Shown: piece after piece, positions 52,925-62,900 of the stretch | How positions within the stretch are numbered: position 1 is the stretch's first letter | Layout: every line of letters starts with the position of its first letter | Source: Methylobacterium sp. Leaf125 | Lineage (GTDB): Bacteria > Pseudomonadota > Alphaproteobacteria > Rhizobiales > Beijerinckiaceae | DNA: 64,000 nt | Direction: 5' to 3' | Assembly: GCF_001423085.1 (NCBI RefSeq) | Contig: NZ_LMNU01000001.1 | Span: 1,122,897 to 1,186,896 of the forward strand | Notes under the pieces: generated by a model | What the model saw: the letters and a program-made list of their open reading frames with translations, nothing else | The model's database searches: none | Told to the model about the DNA's origin: nothing | Translations under genes and position numbers: made by a program

Positions 52925-53364
52925 GCGCGGGGGCGATCACCATCGGCGAGGCCGCCCGCGCCACCGGCGTCTCGGCCAAGATGATCCGCTACTACGAGGA
53001 GACCGGCCTGCTGGCGCCGGCCGGCCGGACGGCCGCGGGCTACCGCCTCTAAACCGGGGCCGACCTCCACGCCCTGCGCTTCGTGCGCCGGGCCCGCGAC
53101 CTCGGCTTCACCATGGAGGACATCCGGGCGCTCCTCGCCCTCTGGCACGACCGCTCGCGGGCGAGCGCCCAGGTGCGCCGCCTCGCCCTCGACCACGTGG
53201 CGGACCTGCGGCGCCGGATTGACGCCCTGGACGGCATGGCCCGCACCCTGGAGGACCTCGCCGCCCATTGCGGCGGCGACGCCCGGCCCGACTGCCCGAT
53301 CCTCGACGACCTCGCCAGCGGCCGGCAGGGCTTGGCCGGCAGGGCATGGCCGGCGAAAGCCTGA
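52921..53364 (+). pseudogene. cueR: cueR, MerR-family copper regulator interrupted by a stop codon
   Basis: The 148-codon frame starts ATGA, overlapping the copA stop. Codons 1-43 encode the MerR helix-turn-helix, [26 protein letters not shown], ending GYRL. Codon 44 is TAA (53050-53052), where MerR proteins usually have Tyr (TAC), after which the frame continues without shift: ADLHALRFVRRARDLGF, the dimerisation helix, and HCGGDARPDCP, the C-x7-C copper loop of CueR. A single C-to-A change would explain the break. Either the regulator is lost, or the base is a sequencing error. A restart at the GTG at about 53083 would lack the DNA-binding domain. Confidence 0.85.
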
Positions 53365-53378
53365 CCGGAGAAGGCTTG
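53321..53378. repeat. Four degenerate 14-15-bp units at the end of cueR
   Basis: Related units GCCGGCAGGGCTTG, GCCGGCAGGGCATG, GCCGGCGAAAGCCTG and ACCGGAGAAGGCTTG follow each other. The first two and part of the third encode the tail of the interrupted cueR (RQGLAGRAWPAKA), so the repeat has rewritten the C-terminus. Confidence 0.7.
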
Positions 53379-53540
53379 ACCGGCGCGACACCGCGGCAGG
53401 GGGAGCGCGACCCCGAAGGGGCGCCTTCGCGACGCGGGAAGCGTTGACCGCATTCCTGGCCTCTTGTTTGCTGGGTGAACGGCGTCGCAACCCCGGCGCG
53501 TCCCCCCTTGAGAGCCGTCGCCTCTCGAAAGTCGCTGTCC

Positions 53541-54716
53541 ATGCCCGTCCTCGACCGGATCGCCGCCTTCGCGGACGAGATCGCCGCCTGGCGCCAGGAT
53601 CTCCACGCGCATCCCGAGCTGCAATACGACGTCCACCGCACCGCCGGCTTCGTCGCCGACAAGCTGCGGGCCTTCGGCTGCGACACGGTCGCCACCGGCA
53701 TCGGCCGCACCGGCGTCGTCGGCGTGATCCGGGGCCGCGCCCACGGCTCGAACCGGGCCATCGGCCTGCGCGCCGACATGGATGCCCTGCCGATCCAGGA
53801 GGCGCGCGACCTGCCCTACCGCTCCACGGTGCCGGGAAAGATGCATGCCTGCGGGCATGACGGGCACACCGCGATGCTGCTCGGGGCGGCGAAGTACCTG
53901 GCCGAGACCCGGGACTTCGACGGCACGGCGGTGCTGATCTTCCAGCCGGCCGAGGAGGGCGGCGGCGGCGGCGAGGCCATGGTCCGCGACGGCATGATGG
54001 AGCGCTTCGGCGTCGAGACCGTCTACGGCATGCACAACATCCCGGGCCAGGCGCTGGGCACCTTCGCCATTCGGCCGGGCCCGATCATGGCCTCCACGGA
54101 CCGCTTCACCATCACCATCACGGGACGGGGCGGCCACGCCGCCCAGCCGCACAACGCCATCGACAGCGTGCTGGTGGCCAGCCACGTGATCACGGCCCTG
54201 CAATCCGTGGTGTCGCGCACCGTCGATCCCCTGGAGAGCGCGGTGGTCTCGGTCTGCGCCCTGGAGGCGGGGGAGGCCTTCAACGTGCTGCCGCAATGCG
54301 TGGTCCTGCGGGGCACCATGCGGGCGCTCTCGAAGCCGATGCGGGCCCTGGTCCAGGACCGGATCAGCGCGATCGTCACCCACGTGCCGCGGGGCTTCGG
54401 CGCCACGGGCACCATCGAATTCAACAGCGGCTATCCCATCACCGAGAACCACCCGGCGGAGACGGACTTCATCGCCGACGTGGCGGCGGAACTCGTCGGC
54501 GAGGCCGGGATCGACCGGGCCGTGGCGCCCATGATGGCGGCGGAGGATTTCTCCTACATGCTCGCCCACCGCCCCGGCGCCTACATCTTCCTCGGCAACG
54601 GCGACAGCGCCGGCCTGCACCACCCCGACTACGACTTCAACGACGCCGCCGCGCCCTACGGTGCCTCGCTCTGGGCCCGGGTGATCGAGACGGGGCTGCC
54701 GATCCGGGGCGCGTGA
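53541..54716 (+). CDS. M20-family amidohydrolase (hippurate hydrolase-like)
   Basis: About 391 residues. The M20D peptidase layout is clear: WRQDLHAHPELQ at residues 17-28, ADMDALPIQE (79-87), metal-binding MHACGHDGHTAML (101-113), the acidic EEGGGGGEAM, a lid/dimerisation domain with GRGGHAAQPH, and the C-terminal ligand HHPDYDFND. These enzymes cleave amide bonds in hippurate, N-acyl amino acids or auxin conjugates with two divalent metals. Cytosolic, no signal peptide. ATG 53541 (MPVLDRIAAF) matches the usual N-terminus; the preceding open frame is unrelated. Confidence 0.92.
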   Translation: MPVLDRIAAFADEIAAWRQDLHAHPELQYDVHRTAGFVADKLRAFGCDTVATGIGRTGVVGVIRGRAHGSNRAIGLRADMDALPIQEARDLPYRSTVPGKMHACGHDGHTAMLLGAAKYLAETRDFDGTAVLIFQPAEEGGGGGEAMVRDGMMERFGVETVYGMHNIPGQALGTFAIRPGPIMASTDRFTITITGRGGHAAQPHNAIDSVLVASHVITALQSVVSRTVDPLESAVVSVCALEAGEAFNVLPQCVVLRGTMRALSKPMRALVQDRISAIVTHVPRGFGATGTIEFNSGYPITENHPAETDFIADVAAELVGEAGIDRAVAPMMAAEDFSYMLAHRPGAYIFLGNGDSAGLHHPDYDFNDAAAPYGASLWARVIETGLPIRGA

Positions 54717-54752
54717 GGCGGGGTGCGCCGCGCGGGCCGACCGATGACGCTG

Positions 54753-54785
54753 ACTTGACCCTCACTTGGCCCTCACTTGGCCCTG
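54753..54785. repeat. Three tandem 11-bp units
   Basis: ACTTGACCCTC, ACTTGGCCCTC and ACTTGGCCCTG follow one another directly. Confidence 0.75.
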
Positions 54786-54837
54786 CGCCGGGAACGGCAC
54801 CCGATCCGCTCGACCCGGCGCGGGACGGCTTGCGACC

Positions 54838-54863
54838 CCGACCAGGTATCCCGACCAAGTATC
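54838..54863. repeat. Two tandem 13-bp units with a degenerate third
   Basis: CCGACCAGGTATC and CCGACCAAGTATC differ by one base; CCGACGAGG follows. Confidence 0.7.
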
Positions 54864-55029
54864 CCGACGAGGCCCTGCGCGTCTCCGGACCGTCCGTTCT
54901 TCGGCCCTCGGCCCTCGGGCGACGGCGCGCGACGCCGCTCCGCGCGCGGCGTCGTCCCTCGGGTCCGCGATTGAGCCTTACCGCCGCCGGCGCGTTCACG
55001 TCCGTGTCCTCACCCGAACGGAAGCCGCG

Positions 55030-56112
55030 ATGTCGAGCCCCTCTGAGCGAAAGGCTCGCCTGATCGTCCATGGCGACCAGCCCTACAATGCCGAACCGCC
55101 CCTCGGCCGCCTCCGTGCCGCCTACCGGACCCCGGCAGAGGACTTCTATGTCCGCTCGCATGGCGACCTGCCGGATCTCGAACCGGAAACCTGGAGGCTT
55201 ACCGTCGAGGGCGGAGACGGTGTCACGGGCGAGCTGTCGCTGCACGACCTGCAGACCCGCTTCCCCGAAGTCACGGTCACGGCCACGATGCAGTGCGCCG
55301 GGAATCGTCGTGCCGACCTGCGTGCGGTTGCCCCGGTCTCCGGCGATCCTTGGGATGCCGGGGCCATCGGAACGGCGGCGTGGACCGGCGTCCGGCTCGG
55401 CGACGTCCTGCGCGCGTTCGGGGTCACGGACGACGCCGGCCTCCATGTGGCCTTCGAGTGCCACGACCGCGTGGAGGGGCGCCCCTACGGAGCCTCGATC
55501 CCCCTCGCCAAGGCCATGGCGCCCGAGACCTTGCTCGCCCACGCCATGAACGGCGCGCCTCTGCTGCCCGAGCACGGCTTCCCGGTCCGCGCCGTCGTAC
55601 CGGGCTTTGCCGGCGTGCGCAGCCCGAAATGGCTCCGCCGCCTCGCGGTGCAGCGCCACCCGTCCGACAACCCGATTCAGGCCGACGATTACAAGCTGTA
55701 CCCGCCCGACGTGACCGCGGAGAGCGCGGACCCGACCCGGGGGCACACCATCGACACGATGCCGCTGAACGCGGCGATCTGCGAACCGGACCGCGGCGCC
55801 ACCCTCAAGGCCGGTCCGAACCGGGTCCGCGGCTACGCGGTGAGTGGCGACAGGGCCATTGTCCGTGTCGATGTCTCCGGGAATGGAGGCCGGTCCTGGA
55901 GGCAGGCCGACCTCGAGCACGAGACGGATGCGCCGTTCGCCTGGACCTTCTGGAGCGTGGACCTGGATCTGCCGCCAGGCGAACACGAGCTCGCCGTCCG
56001 CGCCTGGGATGCCGCCGGCCAAACGCAGCCGGCGCTACCGGACGATGTCTGGAACCACAAAGGCTATCTCTGCACCTGCTGGCACCGGCTGCGTGTGCGG
56101 GCGGAGGCCTGA
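55030..56112 (+). CDS. Sulfite oxidase-family molybdopterin oxidoreductase
   Basis: A 360-residue Mo-cofactor enzyme without heme domain or signal peptide. The molybdenum-ligating cysteine is Cys89 in TMQCAGNRR; substrate- and cofactor-pocket motifs include VAFECHDRVEGRPYGASIP and FPVRAVVPGFAGVRSPKWL. The C-terminal Mo-co dimerisation domain (RGYAVSGDRAIVRVDVSGNGGRSW) ends in WNHKGYLCTCWHRLRV. Members oxidise sulfite to sulfate or related substrates. The absence of a Tat signal suggests a cytoplasmic form, as in plant sulfite oxidase, or use of a partner for export. Start ATG follows GGAAG. Confidence 0.9.
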   Translation: MSSPSERKARLIVHGDQPYNAEPPLGRLRAAYRTPAEDFYVRSHGDLPDLEPETWRLTVEGGDGVTGELSLHDLQTRFPEVTVTATMQCAGNRRADLRAVAPVSGDPWDAGAIGTAAWTGVRLGDVLRAFGVTDDAGLHVAFECHDRVEGRPYGASIPLAKAMAPETLLAHAMNGAPLLPEHGFPVRAVVPGFAGVRSPKWLRRLAVQRHPSDNPIQADDYKLYPPDVTAESADPTRGHTIDTMPLNAAICEPDRGATLKAGPNRVRGYAVSGDRAIVRVDVSGNGGRSWRQADLEHETDAPFAWTFWSVDLDLPPGEHELAVRAWDAAGQTQPALPDDVWNHKGYLCTCWHRLRVRAEA

Positions 56113-56167
56113 ACCACCGGTTTGTCCCAAGCAAGCGGAGCGCGTTTCGTGCGCAGCCCCCAGAATT

Positions 56168-56203
56168 GTTGCCGACATCGTCGCGGACATCGTTGCGGAC
56201 TTG
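56168..56203. repeat. Three tandem 12-bp units after the sulfite-oxidase-like gene
   Basis: GTTGCCGACATC, GTCGCGGACATC and GTTGCGGACTTG follow one another. Confidence 0.6.
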
Positions 56204-56827
56204 CCCCGCCTCCCGCGGGCCGCCTGCGCGGGGGACGCCGCCAGCCCGACGGTTCGCGCGGCGTCGGGACGGGGAACGGCAGGGGCGGGACCCGCCCGAC
56301 ATCGTGGTGCCCAGCGAGGACCGGAGCGCGGCGGCGTTCGCGACCGTCCCGGCTGCGCAGACCGACCGTTTTCGGGACGTTCGGCTCGCGGGCTGCCCTG
56401 GCGCGAGAGCGGCGCGCCTCTTCGCCCCGATGTCGGGAGGGCTGGCGATCCGACCTCGCGCCGCCCGCGAAGCGGCGGTCCGACGGGGGGCGATGATATC
56501 AGGGAAGCGGGACAGGGCGATCCAGGGACCCCTGGTCCCAAAGCCTGAGCTGACGAAAGCTGTCCGCCGCGCTCGACGCGGCCGCCTTCCGCTCCGTCGC
56601 CGGTGGCGGCATCGATCTTATGTGGGACGGCCCGGGCGGCGCCGATACCGTCGCGCGCGGCCCTTCAATCCTGACGGTCGATGTTCTCGATGCCTCGAGG
56701 TCTGCGCGGCTTCAGGTCGGCGGTGGGTCGGAGGCCTGGTTGTCGGGGGTCCCGCCCACGGCGATCACGGCAAACGACATCTTATTCATTAAGCGCATCA
56801 GCGATGGTCGTAATTTCGTAAGCTTGG

Positions 56828-56858
56828 CAGATCCTGCGCGCACGCCGCGCAGGATCTG
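56828..56858 (-). terminator. Perfect 13-bp-stem hairpin after the hypothetical gene
   Basis: CAGATCCTGCGCG, a 5-base loop and CGCGCAGGATCTG pair perfectly, 30 bases beyond the stop of the leftward hypothetical gene. AT-rich sequence on both sides (TTACGAAATTA on the left as read leftwards, TCTTAAAAT on the right) makes it the best terminator candidate in the window. Confidence 0.6.
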
Positions 56859-56888
56859 ATGTCTTAAAATGCCTTTCGTCCGCGACTA

Positions 56889-57461
56889 TCAGGCATCGGC
56901 GTTGCGTGAGAGACTGAGGACCGGCGGCCCGGAAATGTAAGTCTTAAAGAATTCTGCAGCCTCTGCCATGTCATTCGCGCGATCTGTCTCGACAGCAGCG
57001 TCCATCGCGCGCTTGAATTCACCAGATAGAAGGGCAATGTAGAAATCTGATTGAGCGAATTCACTTCGATATCTATCATTCTCCGGCTCATCCTTGATCG
57101 CTGCAAGTTGTAGATTTTTCTCCTTGTCGGTCATTGTGCGGTCGCTACGGATACGGTCTTCCACGGCCCCCCAGTTGTCAAACCGCTCGGCGACTTGGCT
57201 CTGACCGATAGCGATGATGATGGACCGAGGTTCTTTCGCCCTCTGCGCTGCCGCGTCCCGCTCCGCTTGGGTGACGTTGAAGATGACCGCGGCGCCCGAG
57301 GCTTGTCGGGCGGCAGGGCCCGGAGCGGGTGACAGGCCCTGGGCCGTCTTGATCAGGTCGTTGGCATCACCGGAGGCCGGCTGCGCCGAGGGAGGCCGTC
57401 CGAGCTCCCGCAGCAGCGAGAGGACGGAACTAGACCGCGCGGACATTTCGCTCACGGACAT
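56889..57461 (-). CDS. Hypothetical protein
   Basis: About 190 residues, start at MSVSEMSARSSSVLSLLREL. No signal peptide or membrane segment. The first 70 residues are Ser/Ala/Pro-rich, the rest is mixed and helical with clear protein character: VIFNVTQAERDAAAQRAKEPRS, then DRTMTDKEKNLQLAAIKDEPENDRYRSEFAQSDFYIALL. GC is lower here than in neighbours. A strong hairpin follows the stop. I do not recognise the family; the layout (variable N-terminus, conserved-looking C-terminus) could be that of a secreted or cell-envelope-associated accessory protein, but this cannot be shown. Confidence 0.65.
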   Translation of the reverse strand: MSVSEMSARSSSVLSLLRELGRPPSAQPASGDANDLIKTAQGLSPAPGPAARQASGAAVIFNVTQAERDAAAQRAKEPRSIIIAIGQSQVAERFDNWGAVEDRIRSDRTMTDKEKNLQLAAIKDEPENDRYRSEFAQSDFYIALLSGEFKRAMDAAVETDRANDMAEAAEFFKTYISGPPVLSLSRNADA

Positions 57462-58017
57462 GATGGTTCTCCAATGGATCGGCGCTCGGATCCTCATTGC
57501 GGGCCATGCTGTCCGCGGGCGCGCGATCGCGGAGCAGGCCGACGATCATGGGGGCCTTGCCATTGAAAAGGGTGTTAAACCACCGGCCTAGACTGTCTCG
57601 GCATGAGACTCTCAGGCTAAAATGTTTCGATGGATTGGAGCAGTCCGACACCGGTGCGCGCCCTGCACTGGAGAGGCAGGTGCCGGTGCGGTGCGTGCCT
57701 GCCGAAGCCGCAGCGACCACGGGCGGCGCGTCGGAGATCGAAGGCCCGGAACGCGGCTCATAGAGGGCGCCGCGCGCCGCGGTCGCGTGGGCGGACGCTC
57801 CGGTCGGACGACGGAGCCGCGTCGCGTCGGCCCCGGGGCCGCGCGGCGGAGCCCGGGATGGCACGCCTGCGGCGCGTCCCTTCGGGATCCGCGCTCGGGG
57901 GCGGCGACGGGGACCGGCGGCGCGGGGCGGTCGCCGGACGAAGGAGGGGGCCTGCGCGTGCCGCTGCTATGCGCGCCCGCGGCCACCCTCTCCGGGGGGA
58001 GGGGGCGAACGCCCTGC
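57462..58017. other. Intergenic region between hypothetical gene and truB
   Basis: About 550 bp with no convincing gene. The left part (57462-57640) has mixed composition and may contain the promoter of the leftward hypothetical gene; the right part is very GC-rich with no clear structure. The rpsO gene that often follows truB is not here. Confidence 0.45.
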
Positions 58018-59046
58018 TCAGGCCGGGCGGTTGGCCGTTCCGCCGAGGTGGAACACCCGGTGCGGCACCAGTTCGCCGCGCTCGACATCGCCCACCGCCA
58101 CGAGGATGCCGCCGCAGGTGGCGAAGGCCTTGCCCTCCACCGGGGCGTCCCGCCCGCGCAGGATCACCGGCTGGCCGCGCATCAGGCGCAGGGCCATGTC
58201 GCGGGAGACCGGCACCGACGGGACCGCGTCGAGGGCGGTCTCGACCGGATGGAGATGGCCGGCATTGCCGTCCGGCCCGGCTTCCTCGAGGGCGGCGACC
58301 TGGCAGGCATCCGCTTCCGTGAAGGGGCCGACCCGGGTGCGGCGCAGGGCCGAGACGTGGCCGTAGCAGCCGAGCAGGCGGCCGAGGTCGCGGGCGATGG
58401 CGCGGACATAGGTGCCCTTGCCGCAGGCGGCCTCGATCACCGTGCGCTCGGGGCTGTGCTCCACCACCGCGAGATGGTCGATCTGGACCGGGCGGGCCAC
58501 CAGCACGACCTCCTCGCCGTCGCGGGCGAGGTCGTAGGCGCGCTCGCCCGCGATCTTGATCGCCGAGTAGCGCGGCGGCACCTGCTCGATGGCGCCGATG
58601 AAGGTCGGCAGCGCCGCCGCGACGGCCTCCCGGGTCGGGCGCGCCTCGCTGGTGGCCACCGGCCGGCCCTCGGCATCGTCGGTGTCGGTCTCGATGCCCC
58701 AGGTCACGGTGAAGATGTAGGCCTTGCGCCCGTCCATCACGAACGGAACCGTCTTGGTCGCCTCGCCCAGGGCGATCGGCAGGATGCCGGAGGCCAGGGG
58801 GTCGAGGGTGCCGGCATGGCCCGCCTTCTTGGCGTTGAAGGCGCGCTTCACCACCGCGACCGCGTGGGTCGAGGTCATGCCGACGCCCTTGTCGAGGATC
58901 ACCCAGCCGTTGACGTCGCGGCGCTTCGGCCGATCGGGACGCGGCGCGCCCCGCGGCGGTCGCCGGCCCTCGGCGGCCACGGGCCGGTCCGCCGGATTCG
59001 GCAGCGCTGAGCCCTCGGTGCGCTCGACGGTCGGTTCGTTGATCAT
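58018..59046 (-). CDS. truB: tRNA pseudouridine(55) synthase TruB
   Basis: A 342-residue enzyme that makes pseudouridine 55 in the T-loop of tRNAs. The catalytic Asp lies in [15 protein letters not shown]. Other TruB motifs are [15 protein letters not shown] at the start of the fold, [20 protein letters not shown], and [16 protein letters not shown]. About 40 N-terminal residues, rich in Pro and Arg, precede the core. Fourth gene downstream of nusA in the standard order, 133 bp after rbfA. Confidence 0.96.
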   Translation of the reverse strand: MINEPTVERTEGSALPNPADRPVAAEGRRPPRGAPRPDRPKRRDVNGWVILDKGVGMTSTHAVAVVKRAFNAKKAGHAGTLDPLASGILPIALGEATKTVPFVMDGRKAYIFTVTWGIETDTDDAEGRPVATSEARPTREAVAAALPTFIGAIEQVPPRYSAIKIAGERAYDLARDGEEVVLVARPVQIDHLAVVEHSPERTVIEAACGKGTYVRAIARDLGRLLGCYGHVSALRRTRVGPFTEADACQVAALEEAGPDGNAGHLHPVETALDAVPSVPVSRDMALRLMRGQPVILRGRDAPVEGKAFATCGGILVAVGDVERGELVPHRVFHLGGTANRPA

Positions 59047-59179
59047 GGGGGTCCTCGGTCAATGATCATAGGGGGCGGGCGGCACGTCCTGCGCCGTCAT
59101 CCGTCCCGGTCGGGGTTCGCTGTTCGGTGTCTCCGCCGCCGCGGGCCGGAGACCCTGCACCGCTCAAGCGCGCTGCGCG

Positions 59180-59614
59180 TCAGGCGGCATCGGGGTCCGA
59201 GGCGCCGTCGTCCTTCTCCGCATCCGGCGATTCGAGGTCTCGGCGCACCTTATCAGTCCGCAGCAGGGCGTCGATCCGGTCGGCCTCGTCGAAGGTCTCG
59301 TCGCGCAGGAAGCGCAGGTCGGGGGCGTATTTGAGGTTCACCCGTCGGGCGACCTCCTGGCGCAGCGCCTTCTTGTTGCGCGCCAGCGCGGCCAGGACCG
59401 GCGCCTCATCGAGGCCGCCGAGCGGCATGATGTAGGCGGTGGCGAGCTTCAGGTCCGGCGACATCCGCACCTCCGGCACGGTGATGACGTGCGCGCTCAG
59501 CACCGGGTCCTGGATATCGCCGCGCTGGAGAACCTCGGCGATGGCGTGGCGGATCAGCTCGGCGACGCGCTGCTGGCGCTGCGAGGGTCCGGTGGGAGTC
59601 TGTCTCTGGGCCAT
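59180..59614 (-). CDS. rbfA: Ribosome-binding factor A
   Basis: A 144-residue KH-fold protein that binds the 30S subunit and helps 16S rRNA 5'-end maturation. Typical features: [21 protein letters not shown] at the N-terminus, [24 protein letters not shown] in the middle, and [25 protein letters not shown] near the end. An acidic tail ([16 protein letters not shown]) follows. It sits between infB and truB. Confidence 0.96.
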   Translation of the reverse strand: MAQRQTPTGPSQRQQRVAELIRHAIAEVLQRGDIQDPVLSAHVITVPEVRMSPDLKLATAYIMPLGGLDEAPVLAALARNKKALRQEVARRVNLKYAPDLRFLRDETFDEADRIDALLRTDKVRRDLESPDAEKDDGASDPDAA

Positions 59615-59859
59615 GTCGGGTTCTGATCGTCTTCTCGTCGAAACGGTTCGACACCGGCGCGCCGGAAGCCGCGGACGATGCGTCGCTGAAACGGAACATC
59701 GAGGTGCCGCCGCACGGAAACGCCGAGCCGGCTGAAACGAAGCGGACGTCGAAGGCGACCCTCTTAGCGCAGTTCGCCGTCCGGGATATAGGCCCGTCGC
59801 GTCAGTTTCCGCGTCGTCTTTCCGCGAAAGAGACGCGTGCGGGCTCCGAAATGCACGAC

Positions 59860-59884
59860 GGGGCCGCGACCTCGTCGCGACCCC
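59860..59884 (-). terminator. GC hairpin after infB
   Basis: GGGGCCGCGAC, loop CTC and GTCGCGACCCC pair over 11 bp with one mismatch, about 28 bases beyond the infB stop. There is no strong T-run, so it may slow or partly end transcription before rbfA, which lies about 250 bp further. Confidence 0.45.
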
Positions 59885-59911
59885 GCTGGTATTTCTAAGC
59901 GAATCAACCGC

Positions 59912-62827
59912 TCAGAGCGTGCGGCGGATCTCCTCGACCCGGTAGCACTCGATGGTGTCGCCGGCCCGCATATCCTGGAAGTTCTCGAAGGACATACCAC
60001 ACTCGTAACCGGCGGTGACTTCCTTCGCATCGTCCTTCAGGCGCTTCAGCTGGGCGAGCTTGCCCTCGTGGATGACCACGCTGTCGCGAATCAGGCGGAC
60101 ATGCGCCCCGCGCTGGACCACACCGTCGGTGATGCGGCAACCGGCGATCTTGCCGACCTTCGAGACGTCGAAGATCTGCAGGATCTGGGCCTCGCCGAGA
60201 CGCTCCTCGCGAAGGGTCGGCGGCAGCATGCCCGAGAGGGTCGACTTAATGTCATCCACGAGGTCGTAGATGATGTTGTAGTAGCGGATCTCGACACCGT
60301 TCCGCTCGGCCGACTCGCGCGCTTCCTTGTGGGCCCGCACGTTGAAGCCGATGACGACGGCCTTCGAGGCCTCCGCCAGGGTGATGTCCGACTCGGTGAT
60401 GCCGCCGACGCCCGCGAGCAGGATGCGCGCCGACACCTCGTCGTTGCCGAGCTTCTCCAGCGCGCCGTTGATGGCCTCCACAGAGCCCTGCACATCGCCC
60501 TTGACGACGAGCGCCAGTTCCTTGCGGCCGGCGCCCTCCTTCAGGTCGCGCATCATGTCCACGAGCGAGCGGTTGGCACCGCCGGTGCGCGCGGCCAGGC
60601 GCTCACGCTTCTGGCGAGCCCGGTACTCGGTGACCTCGCGCGCCCGCGCCTCGTTCGGCACGACCACGACGCGGTCGCCCGCATCCGGGGTGCCGTTGAA
60701 GCCGAGCACCTCCACCGGGACCGACGGTCCGGCGTAGGGCACGTTCTCGCCCTTGTCGTCGATGAGGGCACGCACGCGGCCCCATTCGGCACCGGCCACG
60801 ACGATGTCGCCGGTGAACAGGGTGCCGCGCTGGACCAGGACCGTCGCCACCGGGCCGCGACCGCGATCGAGCTTGGCCTCGATGACCGTGCCCTCACCGT
60901 CACGCGTTTCGTTGGCGCGCAGGTTCATGATTTCGGCCTGGAGCTGCAGGCCCTCGAGAAGCTCCGGCAGACCGTCGCCGGTCTTGGCCGAAACCTCGAA
61001 TTCGAGGGTCTCGCCGCCCATGGACTCGACCTGGATGTCGTGCTGCAGCAGCTCGGTGCGCACCCGCTGGGGGTTCGCCTCGGGCTTGTCGATCTTGTTG
61101 ATCGCCACGATGAGCGGCACGCCGGCCGCCTTGGCGTGGGAGATCGCCTCCACCGTCTGGGGCATGACGCCGTCATCGGCCGCCACCACGAGCACGACGA
61201 TGTCCGTCACCTTGGCGCCGCGGGCGCGCATCGAGGTGAAGGCTGCGTGGCCGGGGGTGTCGATGAAGGTGACCATGTCGCCGCTCGGGGCTGCAACCTG
61301 ATAAGCACCGATGTGCTGCGTAATGCCGCCGGCCTCGTCGGAGACGACGGTGGTCTTGCGGATCGCGTCGAGGAGCGAGGTCTTGCCGTGGTCGACGTGG
61401 CCCATGATCGTGACGACCGGGGGACGCGGATCGAGATCCTCCTCCAGCTCGGGCTCGTCGCTGAACAGGCCTTCCTCGACGTCCGACTCCGCGACGCGGC
61501 GCACGGTGTGGCCAAGTTCCTCGGCAATCAGCTGCGCTGAATCCGAGTCGATCACGTCGGTGATCTTGTGGATCTCGCCCTGCTTCATCAGCAGACGGAT
61601 GACATCCACCGCTCGCTCCGACATGCGGTTGGCGAGTTCCTGGATCGTGATCGTCTCCGGGATGATGACTTCGCGGGAGAGCTTCTCTTTCTGCTCGACC
61701 TGCCGGTTTCCGCTCATGCGCTGCTGGCGGCGGCGGAACGAGGCGACGGAGCGCGTGCGCTCGTCTTCACCCGAGGTGGCGGTAGCAATCGTGAGGCGGC
61801 CGCGGTTGCGGTCGCCACCCGGCTGCTTCGGTGTCTTGGGCGGCGTGATGATCTTGAGCGGCATGCCCGGGCGGCGGATCACGCGCTTCTGCTCGCTCTC
61901 CTCCTCGGCAGCCTGCGGACGACCCGCCGTGCGGGCCGGCGTGGCACCACCGGCCGGGCGAGCGGCCGTGGCGGCCGTCGGGGCGGTGGGCTCAGGCTCC
62001 GGCGCCGGAGCGGGACGAGCCATGAAGTTGAGATCGCGCGGCTTGCGCACGTCCGCCGTGATGGTCTTGCGCGGCTCTGCCGTAGCCGGACGCGCCGTCA
62101 GTGGCGGGCGGGCAGCCGGACGGGCGGGAGTTGCTGTTGCTGCCGGACGGGCCGGCGCAGCGGCAGCGGCGGGACGCTCTGCCGCCGGAGCGGCTGCGGG
62201 GGGCGCCGAGCGAACGATCGTCGGAGCCGCGGGCATCGGGGCGGTCTTCGACACCGTCGGGGTAGAGGCCGGCACAGCCTGTTCCTTGGCTGCCTCCTGC
62301 GCCGCAGCTTCGGCGGCGCGCTGCGCCTCCTCGGCGGCACGACGCTCCTCCTCTTCTTTGCGGCGGCGGGCTTCTTCCTCGCGCTTCTTGGCCTCGGCCG
62401 CTTCACGCTCGCGCTGCTCGGCAGCCAGGCGCTCACGCTCCGCAGCGGCTTCCGCCTCGGCACGGTTGCGGGCCTCCGTCTCGCGACGCTGGGCGTCGGC
62501 GAGGGCGGCAGCGCGGGCATCGCGCTCCTGCTCGCTGAGCGTCCGCAGGACGACGCCGTTCGCCGAGCGCTGGGCCGGGCGCGGAGCCGCTGGCGGCGGG
62601 GGCGGGGCCACCCGCGTCGCAGGGGCGACGGGCGTCGTCTCACGCGCCGGGGCAGCCGGAGCCGCACCGATGACACGGCGCTTCACCGTCTCGACCACGA
62701 CCTGCTTGGTGCGGCCATGGGAGAAGCTCTGACGCACCGTTCCCTGCTCGATCGGACGCTTCAAGGACAGCGGCTTCGAAGGGGGTCTCGCCTGCGTCTT
62801 GTCGCCCGGATTGTTCGTATCGCTCAT
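59912..62827 (-). CDS. infB: Translation initiation factor IF-2
   Basis: A 971-residue GTPase that delivers initiator fMet-tRNA to the 30S subunit. A long low-complexity N-terminus (about residues 50-330, rich in Ala, Pro, Glu and Arg, including a charged coiled-coil [20 protein letters not shown] stretch) precedes the IF2_N region ([21 protein letters not shown]), the G domain with [22 protein letters not shown] and NKIDKPEA, and the beta-barrel C-terminal domains ending [15 protein letters not shown]. Alphaproteobacterial length is normal. Upstream ylxR ends 73 bp before its start. Confidence 0.97.
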   Translation of the reverse strand: MSDTNNPGDKTQARPPSKPLSLKRPIEQGTVRQSFSHGRTKQVVVETVKRRVIGAAPAAPARETTPVAPATRVAPPPPPAAPRPAQRSANGVVLRTLSEQERDARAAALADAQRRETEARNRAEAEAAAERERLAAEQREREAAEAKKREEEARRRKEEEERRAAEEAQRAAEAAAQEAAKEQAVPASTPTVSKTAPMPAAPTIVRSAPPAAAPAAERPAAAAAPARPAATATPARPAARPPLTARPATAEPRKTITADVRKPRDLNFMARPAPAPEPEPTAPTAATAARPAGGATPARTAGRPQAAEEESEQKRVIRRPGMPLKIITPPKTPKQPGGDRNRGRLTIATATSGEDERTRSVASFRRRQQRMSGNRQVEQKEKLSREVIIPETITIQELANRMSERAVDVIRLLMKQGEIHKITDVIDSDSAQLIAEELGHTVRRVAESDVEEGLFSDEPELEEDLDPRPPVVTIMGHVDHGKTSLLDAIRKTTVVSDEAGGITQHIGAYQVAAPSGDMVTFIDTPGHAAFTSMRARGAKVTDIVVLVVAADDGVMPQTVEAISHAKAAGVPLIVAINKIDKPEANPQRVRTELLQHDIQVESMGGETLEFEVSAKTGDGLPELLEGLQLQAEIMNLRANETRDGEGTVIEAKLDRGRGPVATVLVQRGTLFTGDIVVAGAEWGRVRALIDDKGENVPYAGPSVPVEVLGFNGTPDAGDRVVVVPNEARAREVTEYRARQKRERLAARTGGANRSLVDMMRDLKEGAGRKELALVVKGDVQGSVEAINGALEKLGNDEVSARILLAGVGGITESDITLAEASKAVVIGFNVRAHKEARESAERNGVEIRYYNIIYDLVDDIKSTLSGMLPPTLREERLGEAQILQIFDVSKVGKIAGCRITDGVVQRGAHVRLIRDSVVIHEGKLAQLKRLKDDAKEVTAGYECGMSFENFQDMRAGDTIECYRVEEIRRTL

Positions 62828-62900
62828 TCAGTCCAAACCCTGAGGGTTTCCATCGTCCCGTGAACCGGCAAACTGCTGTGCGCCGGGTAGATCCGTCACT

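Larger units (their letters stand above)
54717..55029. other. Repeat-bearing intergenic region before the sulfite-oxidase-like gene
   Basis: About 310 bp with no convincing gene. It contains two tandem-repeat tracts (54753-54785 and 54838-54863) and should hold the promoter of the rightward sulfite-oxidase-family gene. Confidence 0.45.
56113..56888. other. Gene-poor region with tandem repeats and a strong hairpin
   Basis: About 780 bp without a gene I would trust. Short open frames on both strands lack Shine-Dalgarno sequences or recognisable protein character; one from about 56620 to 56859 (ATG start, 79 codons) is the least unlikely. The right half (56760-56880) has lower GC than the surroundings. 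Tandem repeats occur at 56168-56203 and a 13-bp-stem hairpin at 56828-56858. Confidence 0.45.

Noticed and set aside
56620..56859. Small plus-strand open frame of 79 codons
   Set aside because: No Shine-Dalgarno, no recognisable protein pattern, and its end runs into a hairpin; kept only as a note in the gap.
57462..58017. Possible rpsO or other small gene after truB
   Set aside because: No open frame in this interval has ribosomal protein S15 features or a good start.
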